Positions 42,301 through 53,148 of a DNA stretch of 64,000 nt are shown one piece after another. Origin of the DNA: Letharia columbiana (taxonomy: Eukaryota; Ascomycota; Lecanoromycetes; Lecanorales; Parmeliaceae); assembly GCF_014066305.1 (NCBI RefSeq), contig NW_023501036.1, forward strand, positions 1,189,501 through 1,253,500, given 5' to 3'. The stretch's first letter is position 1. The number at the start of each line of letters is the position of its first letter. A model generated the notes under the pieces. That model was not told where the DNA came from. It did not search any database and saw only the letters and a list, made by a program, of their open reading frames with translations. Made by a program: the position numbers and the translations under genes.

Positions 42301-43683
42301 TTATTAACGTCCGCTATATATCGATAAAGACTCTCGAGCTTCTTCTCTAATAACTTATTTATTCCCTCTAATTTCTCTATATACTTATATATCGTTATAA
42401 GCTAATCTTAGAGATCTATAATTATAATAGAGATAACTAAAATTATCGCTATCGTATATTTCTATAACTTATATTACTAAGTAATCTCTTTATTAAACTT
42501 AGTCTATCGATAAGATAGTTTTTAAAATTATTTAATACGGCGATAGCGTTATATTAATTTCCTTATCTATATCTAAAAATATAAAGGAATTTTAATATAG
42601 CGATTAATATCGCGTCTTTCGATCTTATAGTTATCGTAGAGAAGAGATTTATCTTAAATATATAAATTATTATCTCGATAAAAGTAAGTTCTATATAGTA
42701 AACTAGATACTAGAATTTATTAATAGATATATATATAAAGCGATAATAATAGAAATAGTTAAGGGTTAGTAATCGCGCCTATAAAGCGACTATATACTTA
42801 CTATTAAAGTTATTATTATTATTAAAAAAGAATACTATAAAATTATTAGTCTACGTATTAATACGATCGATAATAATAAGATACTTATAATAAAGAGAAG
42901 TAAACTACTAATATAATAAGATATACTATATTTATATTAATATTAATATTAACGTTATAGCGTTAAAGTAAATATTTATAAGAAAGACGTTAGAAGTTAT
43001 AAAGAATAAAAATAAATAATTTAAAAGAAGTTTTTATATTCTTTATCGTAGCGCTATTACTAGCGAATAGTACTTAATAATATAGATAATAGCGACGCGA
43101 TAATATTTCGCTATTATCTATAAGGCCGCGTCGCCTAGCTATTATTATTATTTCTATTATTATTATTAATTAATAATCGAGAATATTATCGTAGACGCGT
43201 CGCTTTACTAATTACTCCCTTCGAATCTCTATAATAAAGATTATTATTACGTTACTTCGCTATAGACGCAATACGCTATAAAAATAATATTATCTATAAA
43301 GAAACTCTTCTCTCTCCTTTTATTTATTAGATTTTTAAGAGTTTATTATAAGTTTCTAAATCTAATATTATTCGCTATAGAGGCTATTAACTAGCGCTAC
43401 GAGAACGTTAATATTAAATATATTAACTTACTATAGATTATTAGTAATTAATATCGTAGAAGCGATATTATTCTCGAAGATAGTATTAATATTATTATAT
43501 AATATATTAGTAACGCGCCTATAACGCGTAAGAGTTAGTTCTATCGCGTTATTAAAATAATATTATAATCTTAATAAATTAACTCTTTTCCCTTATTTTT
43601 CTATTAGAGTTTAAATTTTTTTTTAATAAATATTCTATTTTTACTTAGGCGTCTAAGAATTAGAGTCTAGAAAAAAAGATAAT

Positions 43684-43958
43684 TATTAGATCTAATACGT
43701 TATAGGCCTTAACGCTACTTACGCTAAGGCGCCGATATCGCGTATTCTATATTAAGATTCCTTTTAGAGTTTAATTTTAATAATATATTCTATATACTTA
43801 GAAGCTTAACGGATATAGATCTACTTCGTATATCTCGAAGTTTTAATATTTCTTAGAGATTAGTTCTACTATCAAATATACTATTAAACTCTATAACGAT
43901 ACTATATCTTTTATAGTCTATATCTACTAGCTAATTATTAGTAAACTACGCTCTTATA
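43684..43958 (+). repeat. 3' LTR
   Basis: 275 bp, matching the 5' LTR at 34,466-34,740. A purine-rich tract (AGAAAAAAAGATAA, about 43,669-43,682) lies just before it, fitting a polypurine tract. It is followed by AAATA. Confidence 0.85.
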
Positions 43959-43963
43959 AAATA

Positions 43964-44900
43964 CTAGAAAATACGAAATTTTTAAATTCGATAAGTTCGA
44001 TCTAATACTTAAATATTTACTTCTTATTAAAATTCTATAATAATTCTATACGATAAGAATAAAAAAATCTAATTCTTTCTTGCTATTAAGGCTTCTATAT
44101 CGAAGAATTTAATTTATTATTTTTTAGATCTTATCGATCTATTACTTCGTGAAAATCGTATCTCTATTATCTCTTCTTCTACTATCTTATCTCTTCTATC
44201 TCTTTTATCTTACTATTATTACTATAATAAAGTCTTCGAAATATCGAATACTACTTAGATATATATATCGCTAGATTAAAATAGACTATATCTAAGTTTA
44301 AGATAGAGATATCTACTATATTAAATCTATAAACGACGACTATAATATCGTAGTATTAATTATTATAGTAGATTAAAATAATAGAGTATTTATATAAGTA
44401 ATAATAATAGTTATATACGCTATAATAGTAGTAGTTATCTAAGTCGAATTTATCGAATTTAAAAATTTCGTATTTTCTAATATTTCGCGTTTTCTCTTAG
44501 CGTAATATAGTAGTAATAATAGAAAGTATATAGATTTAGTAATAGAGTTATTAGCTATTATATAGCTAATAGAGAATAAAGTACTACTATCTATAACTAG
44601 CTATATAAAAGAAATAATAATAAAATATATATAAAAGAATATAGAAGAGATATATATATAGAATATAAAGAAATTAGATATATTAATACTCTCTCTATCT
44701 AGTAACATTTAAATACCTCTATTTTAAGATCGAAATTATATATTATTCTAGTTTATTAGTCTAGATCTTTATCTACTAACTCTATTATCTTAATAAAGTT
44801 ATTAAATTTTATAATAGTTAGTACTTTAGTAAGATCGTTAATCTTTATATTCTTCGTAGATATATATTCGTATCTTAGCGTCTAATTAACTATTAATTCG
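43964..44900. other. AT-rich degraded sequence
   Basis: RIP-like with microsatellite-like ATATATA runs near 44,600-44,700. No gene is seen. Confidence 0.55.
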
Positions 44901-45340
44901 CGTATAAAATAATAGCTAACGTTAATATAACGTAATCTCTTATAGTTTATAAAGTTCTTTATTAGATCTATAACTCTCTTATTATTATATTATATTATAG
45001 ACGATTTATTTAGCTATTATTTAAGCTCTAATAGAATATAGCGTATTTATATTATATTCTAAGTAGTATTAGAAGTAGCTATATATTCGATTTTATATAT
45101 AAATTATATTATAGTCTTCTACTTAATAGATCTTTAATTAATTAATTTATCGTTTAATATTATAATTATTTCAGCTATTAATTATATTATAGATATCTTA
45201 TTAGCTTAATTAGCGTCTAAGTAGTCGAATAATTATAATATTACTATTTTTATAGTCTCGAAGACTATTTTACGTATTCTAGTCCTAGCTAAATATCGTA
45301 ATATTCTTTTATATACTTGCTAGTATTTATAATTTGAATT
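44900..45340 (-). pseudogene. Ty1/copia RNase H remnant
   Basis: The minus-strand translation gives, through RIP stops, a DYLDAN.AN-type segment, RSIKQKTI, and EYIATSNTT, in the order and spacing of copia RNase H (Y-DADWAG..., RRST..., SKRQKTVALSSTEAEY). Only the 3' end of the element is readable. Its end lies at about 45,340, directly against the WAPL promoter region. Confidence 0.6.
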
Positions 45341-45741
45341 AAAAGAGAATATAGGCGACTTTACTCAATTAAGTTAGGTGGTCCAATATTAAAAACCGGC
45401 TTGAGTAAGTAATGAGGTATTTCGGTCCGGTCCGAACTTAGCCAATTTCTTACTTTGTGGGAGGCTGGCCTCGGCTGGCTGGCTACCTCAGCATTGAGGT
45501 AGGAGATGTCGCAGCCGCTTGCTACTCTTATTAGACCACTCCTCCTTCCCTTCAATTCGCTTCACATTCACTATGGGACGACGAGCAATCAACCAATTAC
45601 AGTACAAACACACTCTTTTCTTTCATTCACCGCCTCTTCACCATCGGACCAACGAACCTTATCAGCCAGCCACCTCTACACCTCCTGCAATTGTCTATGT
45701 CGCAATGAGATAAAATCGCTTTCTCGTCACAACTTAAGGCA
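45341..45741. promoter_or_regulatory. WAPL upstream region
   Basis: Composition changes sharply to normal at about 45,365. About 380 bp are available for promoter and 5'UTR before the ATG. No specific site is recognised. Confidence 0.5.
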
Positions 45742-48700
45742 ATGGCACATGCTGGGAGTATAGCTCCTCGTCGCAAAGCTACAACGTATGGCAAGCATTC
45801 GCGCAGGCCAATTTCGAATCTGAGCTCAGCTACGGAGGTTGAGTTTGCTCAAAACGTTGGTGCTAGCACATTGGATCCCACAGACACAATTCGGCATTGG
45901 CAGGGCGATGGCAGAAACGCATCATCAGATTTGCTACATCGCCGGAGCGGAAGCGAGATTCCATCTGAGAGTTTGTCTCGCCAAGCATTATCATCTAAAC
46001 CAAAGCCTAGAGATCAACATCGCTCTTCCTCCGGTCGTAGCGACCCTGTTAAAGACGTTTCTTTGTATGACGTACCAGTATCAGATGACGGCCGCAAACA
46101 CAGCGTCAATATAGCGCGTAAAAGGAGAAAAATCATGCCAAGCGGAGTTGTTGCAGAAAAACAATCGGTGGTATACGACGACGACAGCCTCCAAAGACAC
46201 ATTGCTGCTGAGGCTCGGCGAGATGAAGGACAGATTCTGCCTTCGCCCAGCAACACTTGGGCCGTGCAAGAATCTAAGTCTAGGCGTGGCGCTGCGAAGA
46301 GTCAAGCGGGAGCACGAGGTAGTCCCAACAAAGGCGCGAGTGAGACTTCGAGATCTTTCAAAAACTCTACACTGGACCCTGAGCGCATTGGAATTGATGC
46401 TACAGCCGTGGACCGGACCAAAGGCCGCTTAGTTGCTCGAAAGCAGTCCAAGGGACTTGACAGGGCCAATGTCATCTCTCACAGAGTGCAGAAGACCAAT
46501 ACAGACCCCACTAAGACTACTGCGCGGCCAACGACACCGGATACGGTGTTGGCTAAATTCGGTCTACAAGAAGCAACCAACGTTCCTAGAAGCCCTTATA
46601 CCTCGAGCAAATCTGTCTGCCAACCAACGACGCCTCCGAGGCCTACCAGTGCCGCAGACGGGGCTACTACCCCGCGTCAACGAGAGCTGTGGAACAGACT
46701 GCTCGTAGACGATGCACAGACTAGGAGTCCCTCTAGTCTCAACCTCCCTAGTCTCATACTCACAGAGAAAAATCCCGAAGGCTCGCGTGGACATGCAGAA
46801 GGACGCAAAGTTTCCTTGGGACTCCGTCAACAGTCTGCGCTCAAGGCTCGGCCTAGAAAGATCGTCGACACTCTGCATCGATCAGACCATGATCAGGACA
46901 ACTTCTATAACGAGTTTGATGAGATGCGTGGGAGTAGTAGCAGTGTCAATAAGTCCGAGTCCAATTATTCCGAGTCCGCCGCAGATGGCGCCATCACGGT
47001 GCAAACATCCCCAAGCGCAGAAGGCCGGGGCCTGGTCAGCCAATTCCAAGATCGTTCTTCCAATTCTCCTCAGGCCATACCTTCACTCTATGGAGGAGGC
47101 CTTAAGATTACATATGCTCGCCAAAGGTCTTATCTAACAGACAATGACTTGGCAGAGGCTGCAATGATCGGCTTGCCAGTTCCGCCGCAACCTAACGACA
47201 GAACACGGTACGGACGAAGAGGGCTCGGAGACCGGGCTCCCAAATTGCAGTCCATGCAAAGCCTTGACGAGGATTTCGGGGACCTTGTAGACTCGCAAGG
47301 TGGGACTATGAGGAGTATCCATGAACTACGTGAGGCTGGTGGCAACGTTCGCCTGGTCAGCGAGCTGGAAGCTATCTTGGATGACATTGGCGACCACCAA
47401 CCTGGCTATACCTCTGTCAGGCGTAGCAGATTGATTGACTTGGTCACTAAGCTTGAAGAGCCTGCCAATTGCCGCCTGTTCGTTGATCAAGGATTGGAAA
47501 GTCGCCTAATGGCTGACGTTGGCTTGAGCAATGACTTGATAACTAACGGCCTCCTGGTTGCAGCATTTCTCCAGCTCATGACCTGTTCGTCATCGACTTT
47601 ATTGTTAACGCAGGTCAGTAAAGTTCGGGTAGTGAGATTTTTTGTTGAGCTCCTGGGATCTGACCAGGATATTCTTTCCTATGCCGGACTGCGTGGAAAC
47701 AACGTGTCCAAGGTGGTCCAGGCTGATCTACAGAACCTTTGCTCTGCCTTGCTGAAATCCACAGTCTGGAGGGCGGGTAAACCGTCAGTGCTCTCATGCC
47801 ACGTGCTGTCGCTCCAGTGTCTTGAATATCTTGTGCGTCAAACAAGAGAAGCGGGATCTTTGTCTGAGGTACTTTCAGCACATGCGATCAGGCGCGTAGT
47901 CGCTACATCGGTGCCACCTTTTTCGACGCTGCCACCACAACCAGGTAAAATCTCAGTCATCTGCCTCGAGCTTGCAGTTTCCATACTTGAATCATGCACC
48001 ATCAGTAACGCGGCTGAATGTCAGGCGTCCTTGTGGGCAGGCGAAACGCTCGAGCGCGTTATCGGTCTTCTACCGCTACTGGCTCTGTGGAAAGGAGAAG
48101 AGTGCGGAACGTCGCGAACACTGACGCTTCGGCTATACCTCAATCTCACCAACAATAGCCCTGGTCTATGCGAGGACTTCTCAAACCCTGAGGTGATTAG
48201 CGTGATGTTTGGAATTGTAATTTCACACTTCGAAAAGCTGGCAGACAGCACGCTTGAAATCGACAAAGCACTTCTGTTGGACGACTTGATACTTTCTCTA
48301 GGCTCTTTGATCAACCTCGCCGATTTATCTAAAATAGCACGGCAGTTGGTGATGGATCTACGCCATGGGAGCCAAAGCTACTTGGACATCCTATTACAGC
48401 TCTTCATGAATAAGTCCAAAAACGCGGCCGAAGTAAGAATCCCTTCCGCTACAACATAATTAGTGGCCCTGACTCGAATAGGTTTCCTCTTTGGAAGAGA
48501 CTAGCTCCAATGTTGCTTTCGGGTGGGTGTCAGTGCTACTCGGCTGGCTGTGCCTCGACCCAGCAATCAAAGCGCGAATAGACAGCCGCCTTCCGGGAAA
48601 TAGCCTGAAGCAGCTGCTGGACGCAATAGATGAATTTCTGCAGTATCACAGAAGAATTGACCAAGTAATAATTCGAGCTGATGGTGAAGGTGACGCAAGG

Positions 48701-48775
48701 GCTAGCTTTGTTGGCCGCTTGCAGAGCCATGTGGACGACCTGAAAAAAATCGAAGGCATTTCTGGGACTTTGTAA
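45742..48775 (+). CDS. WAPL-domain protein (cohesin release factor)
   Basis: Two exons, 45742-48432 and 48482-48775, giving about 994 residues. It starts MAHAGSIAPRRKATTYGKHS, an RRK..TYGK motif common at the start of fungal WAPL proteins. Residues 30-500 are Ser/Thr/Arg-rich and probably disordered. KITYARQRSYLTD lies at about 454-466, and the WAPL fold begins near SIHELREAGGNVRLVSELEAI (about 524) and runs to the C-terminus as alpha-helical repeats. Wapl/Rad61 opens cohesin rings with Pds5, limiting cohesion and loop size. The ATG is about 400 bp from a degraded copia element, so the gene stands at a repeat boundary. Rheb follows on the same strand after 627 bp. Confidence 0.85.
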
Positions 48776-49402
48776 GAGGTTGCAGGCAAATGAACTGCAT
48801 AGGGATTGCATGACGTACAGTTGTGTAGGGACGAGGACATGACGGTTGTACATATAGGTGCAGATTCATGGATAAAGTAGCAATATGGCGAGTCAGCGAG
48901 CTTATTTTAGCACTGTCCGGACCAAACAGTACTGGCGCTATAAGCACCTCCACATTATAGACTGTGTACTCTGTAGGTTGTTCTTGCTTTGTGTGGTGAA
49001 GCTCCAGCAGGGCCCGTGCTCCTTCCCAACCACGCGACATGAGAGACGCCATGCGCATTTAAATCACGCAGTCTAGGAACCTACTTTGATTAGCCTTTGA
49101 TTCCAGTGATCCGATTCCTTCACTCCCAAGTCGGAGAGCCAGCGATGAAGCTTGTGTAAATCATCGTTTTTCCCCTCGCCTACGAAAAGTGCTGTGAATG
49201 ATATCCTGGACTGTCTGGGAGCAGCAACAAAGTTAGGTCTACGATTAGGTTTGGATTGCATTCTTTTCAAAGTTGCACTACCACGTAATTGTTGTAGTAA
49301 TTACTGTCCCTCCTTGAAAGCATATCCTTGCCTCCCAACCCCTTCCCGTCCTGGACGTTGTCTCTTCCCTCTTCCCAAGAAAAGGAAGCAGTCCTTGCCA
49401 CA
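48776..49402. other. Intergenic region, pyrimidine-rich Rheb leader
   Basis: No gene is supported. The last roughly 90 bp before the Rheb ATG are CT-rich, as is common in fungal leaders and core promoters. Confidence 0.5.
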
Positions 49403-50185
49403 ATGCCAACCTCTCCAAAACAGCGCAAGATGGCCGTCGTTGGCAGCCGCTCTGTTGGTAAGTCATTCCTGCAGAACGTCGGCGTCACCAGCGTGCTCAG
49501 ACATTCATGGTGCTAGGCAAATCCTCGCTCACGGTGCAGTTCGTTGATGGACACTTCGTGGATAGCTACTATCCCACTATCGAAAACACATTCAGCAAGG
49601 TCATCAAGTACCGCAGTCAAGACTTTGCGACGGAGATCGTCGACACCGCTGGTCAAGTAAGCGCTCATCTTGTCATGCCAGGATTCCAAATCTCCAGATT
49701 CCCAAAATGGCCAGCTGCAGCGATCGACTATTCTAACTTCTCACGTGATACTTCTAGGATGAGTACAGCATACTCAATTCGAAACACTTCATAGGCATTC
49801 ATGGCTACATGCTGGTCTACTCTGTCGCTTCAAGGCAATCATTTGAGATGATCCGAATACTAAGGGACAAAATACTCAATCACCTGGCAAGCATTCTAGC
49901 CCGAAGCCTCCACCACTCTCACATATCTGTCTGACTTGTTCATAGGGTGCAGATTGGGTTCCATTGGTCATCGTAGGAAACAAGAGCGACCTGAAAGCCG
50001 ACCAACGCCATGTCCAAGCGGAGGAAGGCAAAAAATTAGCAGAAGAGTTCAGCTGCAGCTTCACGGAAGCTAGCGCACGGTTAAACACCAACGTGGGGAA
50101 AGCATTCGAGCAAATGGTTGCCGAGATGGAGAAGTCACAGAATCCGGGCGAGCCAACCGGGGGAAGCAAGTGCAGCGTTATGTAG
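49403..50185 (+). CDS. Rheb small GTPase
   Basis: Four exons: 49403-49457, 49517-49656, 49758-49886 and 49946-50185, 187 residues. The P-loop GSRSVGKSS carries Arg where Ras has Gly12, a Rheb hallmark. The effector segment YYPTIENTF, switch II DTAGQDEYS, NKSDL (G4) and EASA (G5) are present, and the end CSVM is a farnesylation CaaX box. Rheb activates TOR complex 1 on endomembranes and, in fungi, also affects basic amino-acid uptake. Intron 3 begins GC (CACCTG|GCAAGC) and ends AG, a GC-AG intron: no nearby GT donor keeps the conserved HL-GADWVP junction, and reading through meets a stop. Confidence 0.95.
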
Positions 50186-51085
50186 ACGGGGTCAGCGTTG
50201 TGATGGACGGAGTAAGGTTGTCGAAAATGAGGCGTTGATGGCATAGATCTGGCACGACGAGTGTATCGGAATGCGAGCTAAGAGGGATTCCATTGGATAA
50301 CGTTCGTGAGGTGTACGATATAGGATAATCTTACATAGAAACATTGATTAGAGAAGCGTTAGCTATCTAGTGCGAAGACTGGCCGGGCGCAACGACTAGC
50401 TATTTCTTGCCTCCCAAGTCCTTTGCAAGAAGCAATTTTCACGACCAAGATTACAAGTCGCTCGCGATCTCGTTGTGCACATTCTGACCTTTCCCCGCAA
50501 AAACAATTGGCCTTTATGTGGCAGGGATGATATGGAACGAGCCGTCACCACCGTTAAGCTAGATTAGCGTGACTCTGGCTTCAGGGTTCAGGCAAATGTT
50601 TTTCGCGGCAAATAAGCCAATAAAAAGCCCGGACCGTACGGTGGTGGTGGTGGCGGCGGCAAGACTGCAAGGCTGCCTGCCACGCGCAGCCGGCAGCATT
50701 GGTGGCATTACTTTAAGAATCGCTGGAAAGCTTACTTACTTAAGTAGCACCCACTCCTTCCACCCTGTCCGCCTGACCTTTTTCTTTGATGACTACGATG
50801 ACGATATGATCCATCGTGCTTGCCTCGGCCACATCTCACTACCTACTTTACCTACTTTACCCTTGTTGAACCTGACGAATTACTCCTTATCATTACTGAT
50901 ATTATCATGATCACGATACTTCAGTTCGCCTTTTGGAATTTCGCAGTCAGTAGGCATGTTTGCCAATAAGTTAACACTCGTGTCATCGTTTCAAAATCAT
51001 AGAAAACAAGAGAGCTGGTTTTCTAACTGTCTGACATCCTACACAATTATTCTCGTTCTATGCTGTTCTTTCTTTATTTGCCAAC
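50186..51085. other. Intergenic region, Rheb 3' and ZUP1 5'
   Basis: 900 bp without a supported gene. It contains a GGT/GGC trinucleotide run near 50,640-50,660 and a CT-rich leader just before the ZUP1 ATG. Confidence 0.5.
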
Positions 51086-52744
51086 ATGAATACAGGAGAG
51101 CTTGTAGACTGCCCGTTTTGTGGTTTCACTGATCATGATCACTACTTCCTTCTACAGCACGTTGAGACCGTACATCCTGAAGGCGGCCGCCCTTCTCCTT
51201 TCGCTGCCAGAGAGGATCTCGCACACCGAGTTGAGCCTCCCGCCGAAGAAACGGAAGGCGCGAGCGACATTTCCTCTGAGTACATCGAATGCCAGTGTGG
51301 CGAATTCTGTCTTTTCACGGAATTCGAAAGCCACTTGGATATGCACTATGCCGAAGGCATGGGCGTCGACGAGACCTCAAAGACCCAAGCTAATGTAGCC
51401 GCGCCAGGATCCACTCTTGATCCCGGCAAAGCCCCGTCCCCTCAAATGGACTTTCCTTCACCTACTTCTCTCCATATTGTACCATCTGGCCCGAGTCGAC
51501 CCATTCCAACCAGATCCGTGGTAGACCGTTCTCACTGTAGCACAGGCCGGAAGAGTGGTAACGCTGTTCGAGATTTCATTGATGCCTTATGCCATTCAAC
51601 ATCGCCGCCATCCAGGAAGTCTTCTCAAGCAACTTGCAATAGATTCCCTCGAAGACTAGGTGTACGTGGCAGCAGTAACCGTTTGTGTAAACATTTTTGC
51701 TAACGATTCAAACAGAGAGCTGAGTTGGGCCCTCATGCTCACGAAGAACAAATGCCAGATTGGCTACGCAAGGAGCTTGAGATTGGCGCAAAAGTTAAGG
51801 TTACCAATCAGATTACTCCGGATGGCCGACTGTTGCGAATAGAGAATGTTGCCAACGAAGTTCGAGGCGTCATCTCAGTCATCGCGCAACTCTGTGAGCA
51901 GGATCCTGCCGTCTCCAGGGCCTATCTTTGCCATTCTGACGTCATGCATGTCGTCAAGTTGGCCAAAGAAGGTGGATTCTGTGGCTATCGAAATATACAG
52001 ATGATGATATCTTACATCCAGGACGCGCGATCAGAGGGTCATCGACATTTTCAAGGGAGACTTCCCTCCATCATTCAAATTCAAGACATGATTGAAAGTG
52101 CATGGGATCGAGGTTTCAATTCACTCGGTAGAATCGAGACGGGCGGTATTCGAGGAACGAGGAAATATATCGGCACACCGGAGGTGAGCTCCCACAGATG
52201 CTGTTACGACGCTTTACTAAGTTCTACCAGGCTCAAGCGCTACTACAGAATTTAGGCATTGGGTAGGCGGCTTCACTACGTCCTATCTGCTTTCGATCTC
52301 GCTGATTGGCCGTGTAGATGCTCGGCGGATGCCTTTAATGAGGGCCAAGAGCTACCAACTCATGAGCGTCTGCTAGAAGCCGTTGAGCGGTACTTTCTTG
52401 CATCTTGTCCATCACCAACTTCGTCCCATAAAGTTTTCCGAACGTCACTGCCTCCTATATATTTTCAACACCCAGGTATTTTCCAAATGAAACAAATGTC
52501 GATCTACATGTTAGCTGCTGATTCACTGTGCCTAGGCCATTCAATGACAATCGTGGGCTTCGAGAGGCGGAATAACGGATCTTGCAATTTGCTAGTCCTT
52601 GACCCAATGTTCAAGCCGTCTCCAGGCGTCAGCCGTTTCATCGGAGTCCAATTTCGCACGGCAGCACCTGAAAAACTACTTAAGGCCTATCGCAGAGGCT
52701 CATCCTATCTCCGCAAGTACTCAACATTTGAGATCTTGAAGTAG
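51086..52744 (+). CDS. ZUP1/Mug105-type peptidase (C78, K63-ubiquitin deubiquitinase)
   Basis: Five exons: 51086-51661, 51716-52183, 52231-52262, 52318-52475 and 52536-52744, 480 residues. A C2H2 finger (Cys9, Cys12, His25, His30) and a second finger-like C-x-C...H-x3-H (Cys69, Cys71, His83, His87) form the N-terminus. The C78 domain has GFCGYRNIQM with the nucleophile Cys281, GHSMTIVGFE with His413 and LLVLDP with Asp434. The His-Asp spacing of 21 residues and the Cys-His spacing of 132 match human ZUFSP/ZUP1. The human enzyme cleaves long K63-linked ubiquitin chains and acts in genome maintenance; S. pombe Mug105 is the closest named fungal relative. A UFM1-specific protease role is unlikely given the fungal setting. 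Confidence 0.9.
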
Positions 52745-53148
52745 GTCACAAGGTCATTGGTACGAGCACAATATTGATCGTGAGGACAGGCTAGCATCAC
52801 GTGCACCGGAAAGAGCAGGATGGCGCGGCTTATGAGTTGACAACGAATGCTTCGCACGAAGTTCTTTATTTCGAATCGCTGCAGGTTCTTTCTTTTACAT
52901 TTGTGGTTTTTTCAAACGAATAACGCTACACGCATTGATTGGCAAAGCATAGCGAGGCAAGCTGTCATCACGGCGTTGAGGAGTAGATGACACCACACTG
53001 GGTGTGCACATATATTCCACTCGGCAGACATACTGTACTGCTAGGGTCTTTACATCATTATACCACCAAATCAGCGCTTACAGGTCGGCCTCCTTTGAAA
53101 CATGTTTGGGCAAATGACCATGTGAGATGATAATCCGACGAAGGTTAC
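52745..53148. other. Convergent 3' intergenic region
   Basis: 404 bp between the ZUP1 and P450 stop codons; no supported gene. Confidence 0.55.

Larger units (their letters stand above)
34466..43958 (+). mobile_element. Ty3/gypsy LTR retrotransposon, RIP-degraded, with nested insertion
   Basis: Bounded by two LTRs and by AAATA on both sides (34,461-34,465 and 43,959-43,963), a 5-bp target duplication. Without the nested element it is about 7.1 kb, normal for gypsy. Translating through RIP stops shows a mutated CCHC zinc-knuckle near 35,780, reverse transcriptase around 36,650-37,300 (IYLNNILIYS in place of YxDDILIYS, both Asp lost), RNase H starting NTSNFDIKTI at about 37,450 and continuing after the insertion at 39,849, integrase around 40,600-41,300, and a possible chromodomain near 41,740. 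RT-RH-IN order fits gypsy. About 1.9 kb before the right LTR is unassigned. It cannot be active. Confidence 0.88.

Noticed and set aside
50569..50910. 113-codon frame upstream of ZUP1
   Set aside because: Opens at a non-ATG codon, contains a Val/Ala run from a GGT/GGC repeat, no recognisable domain.
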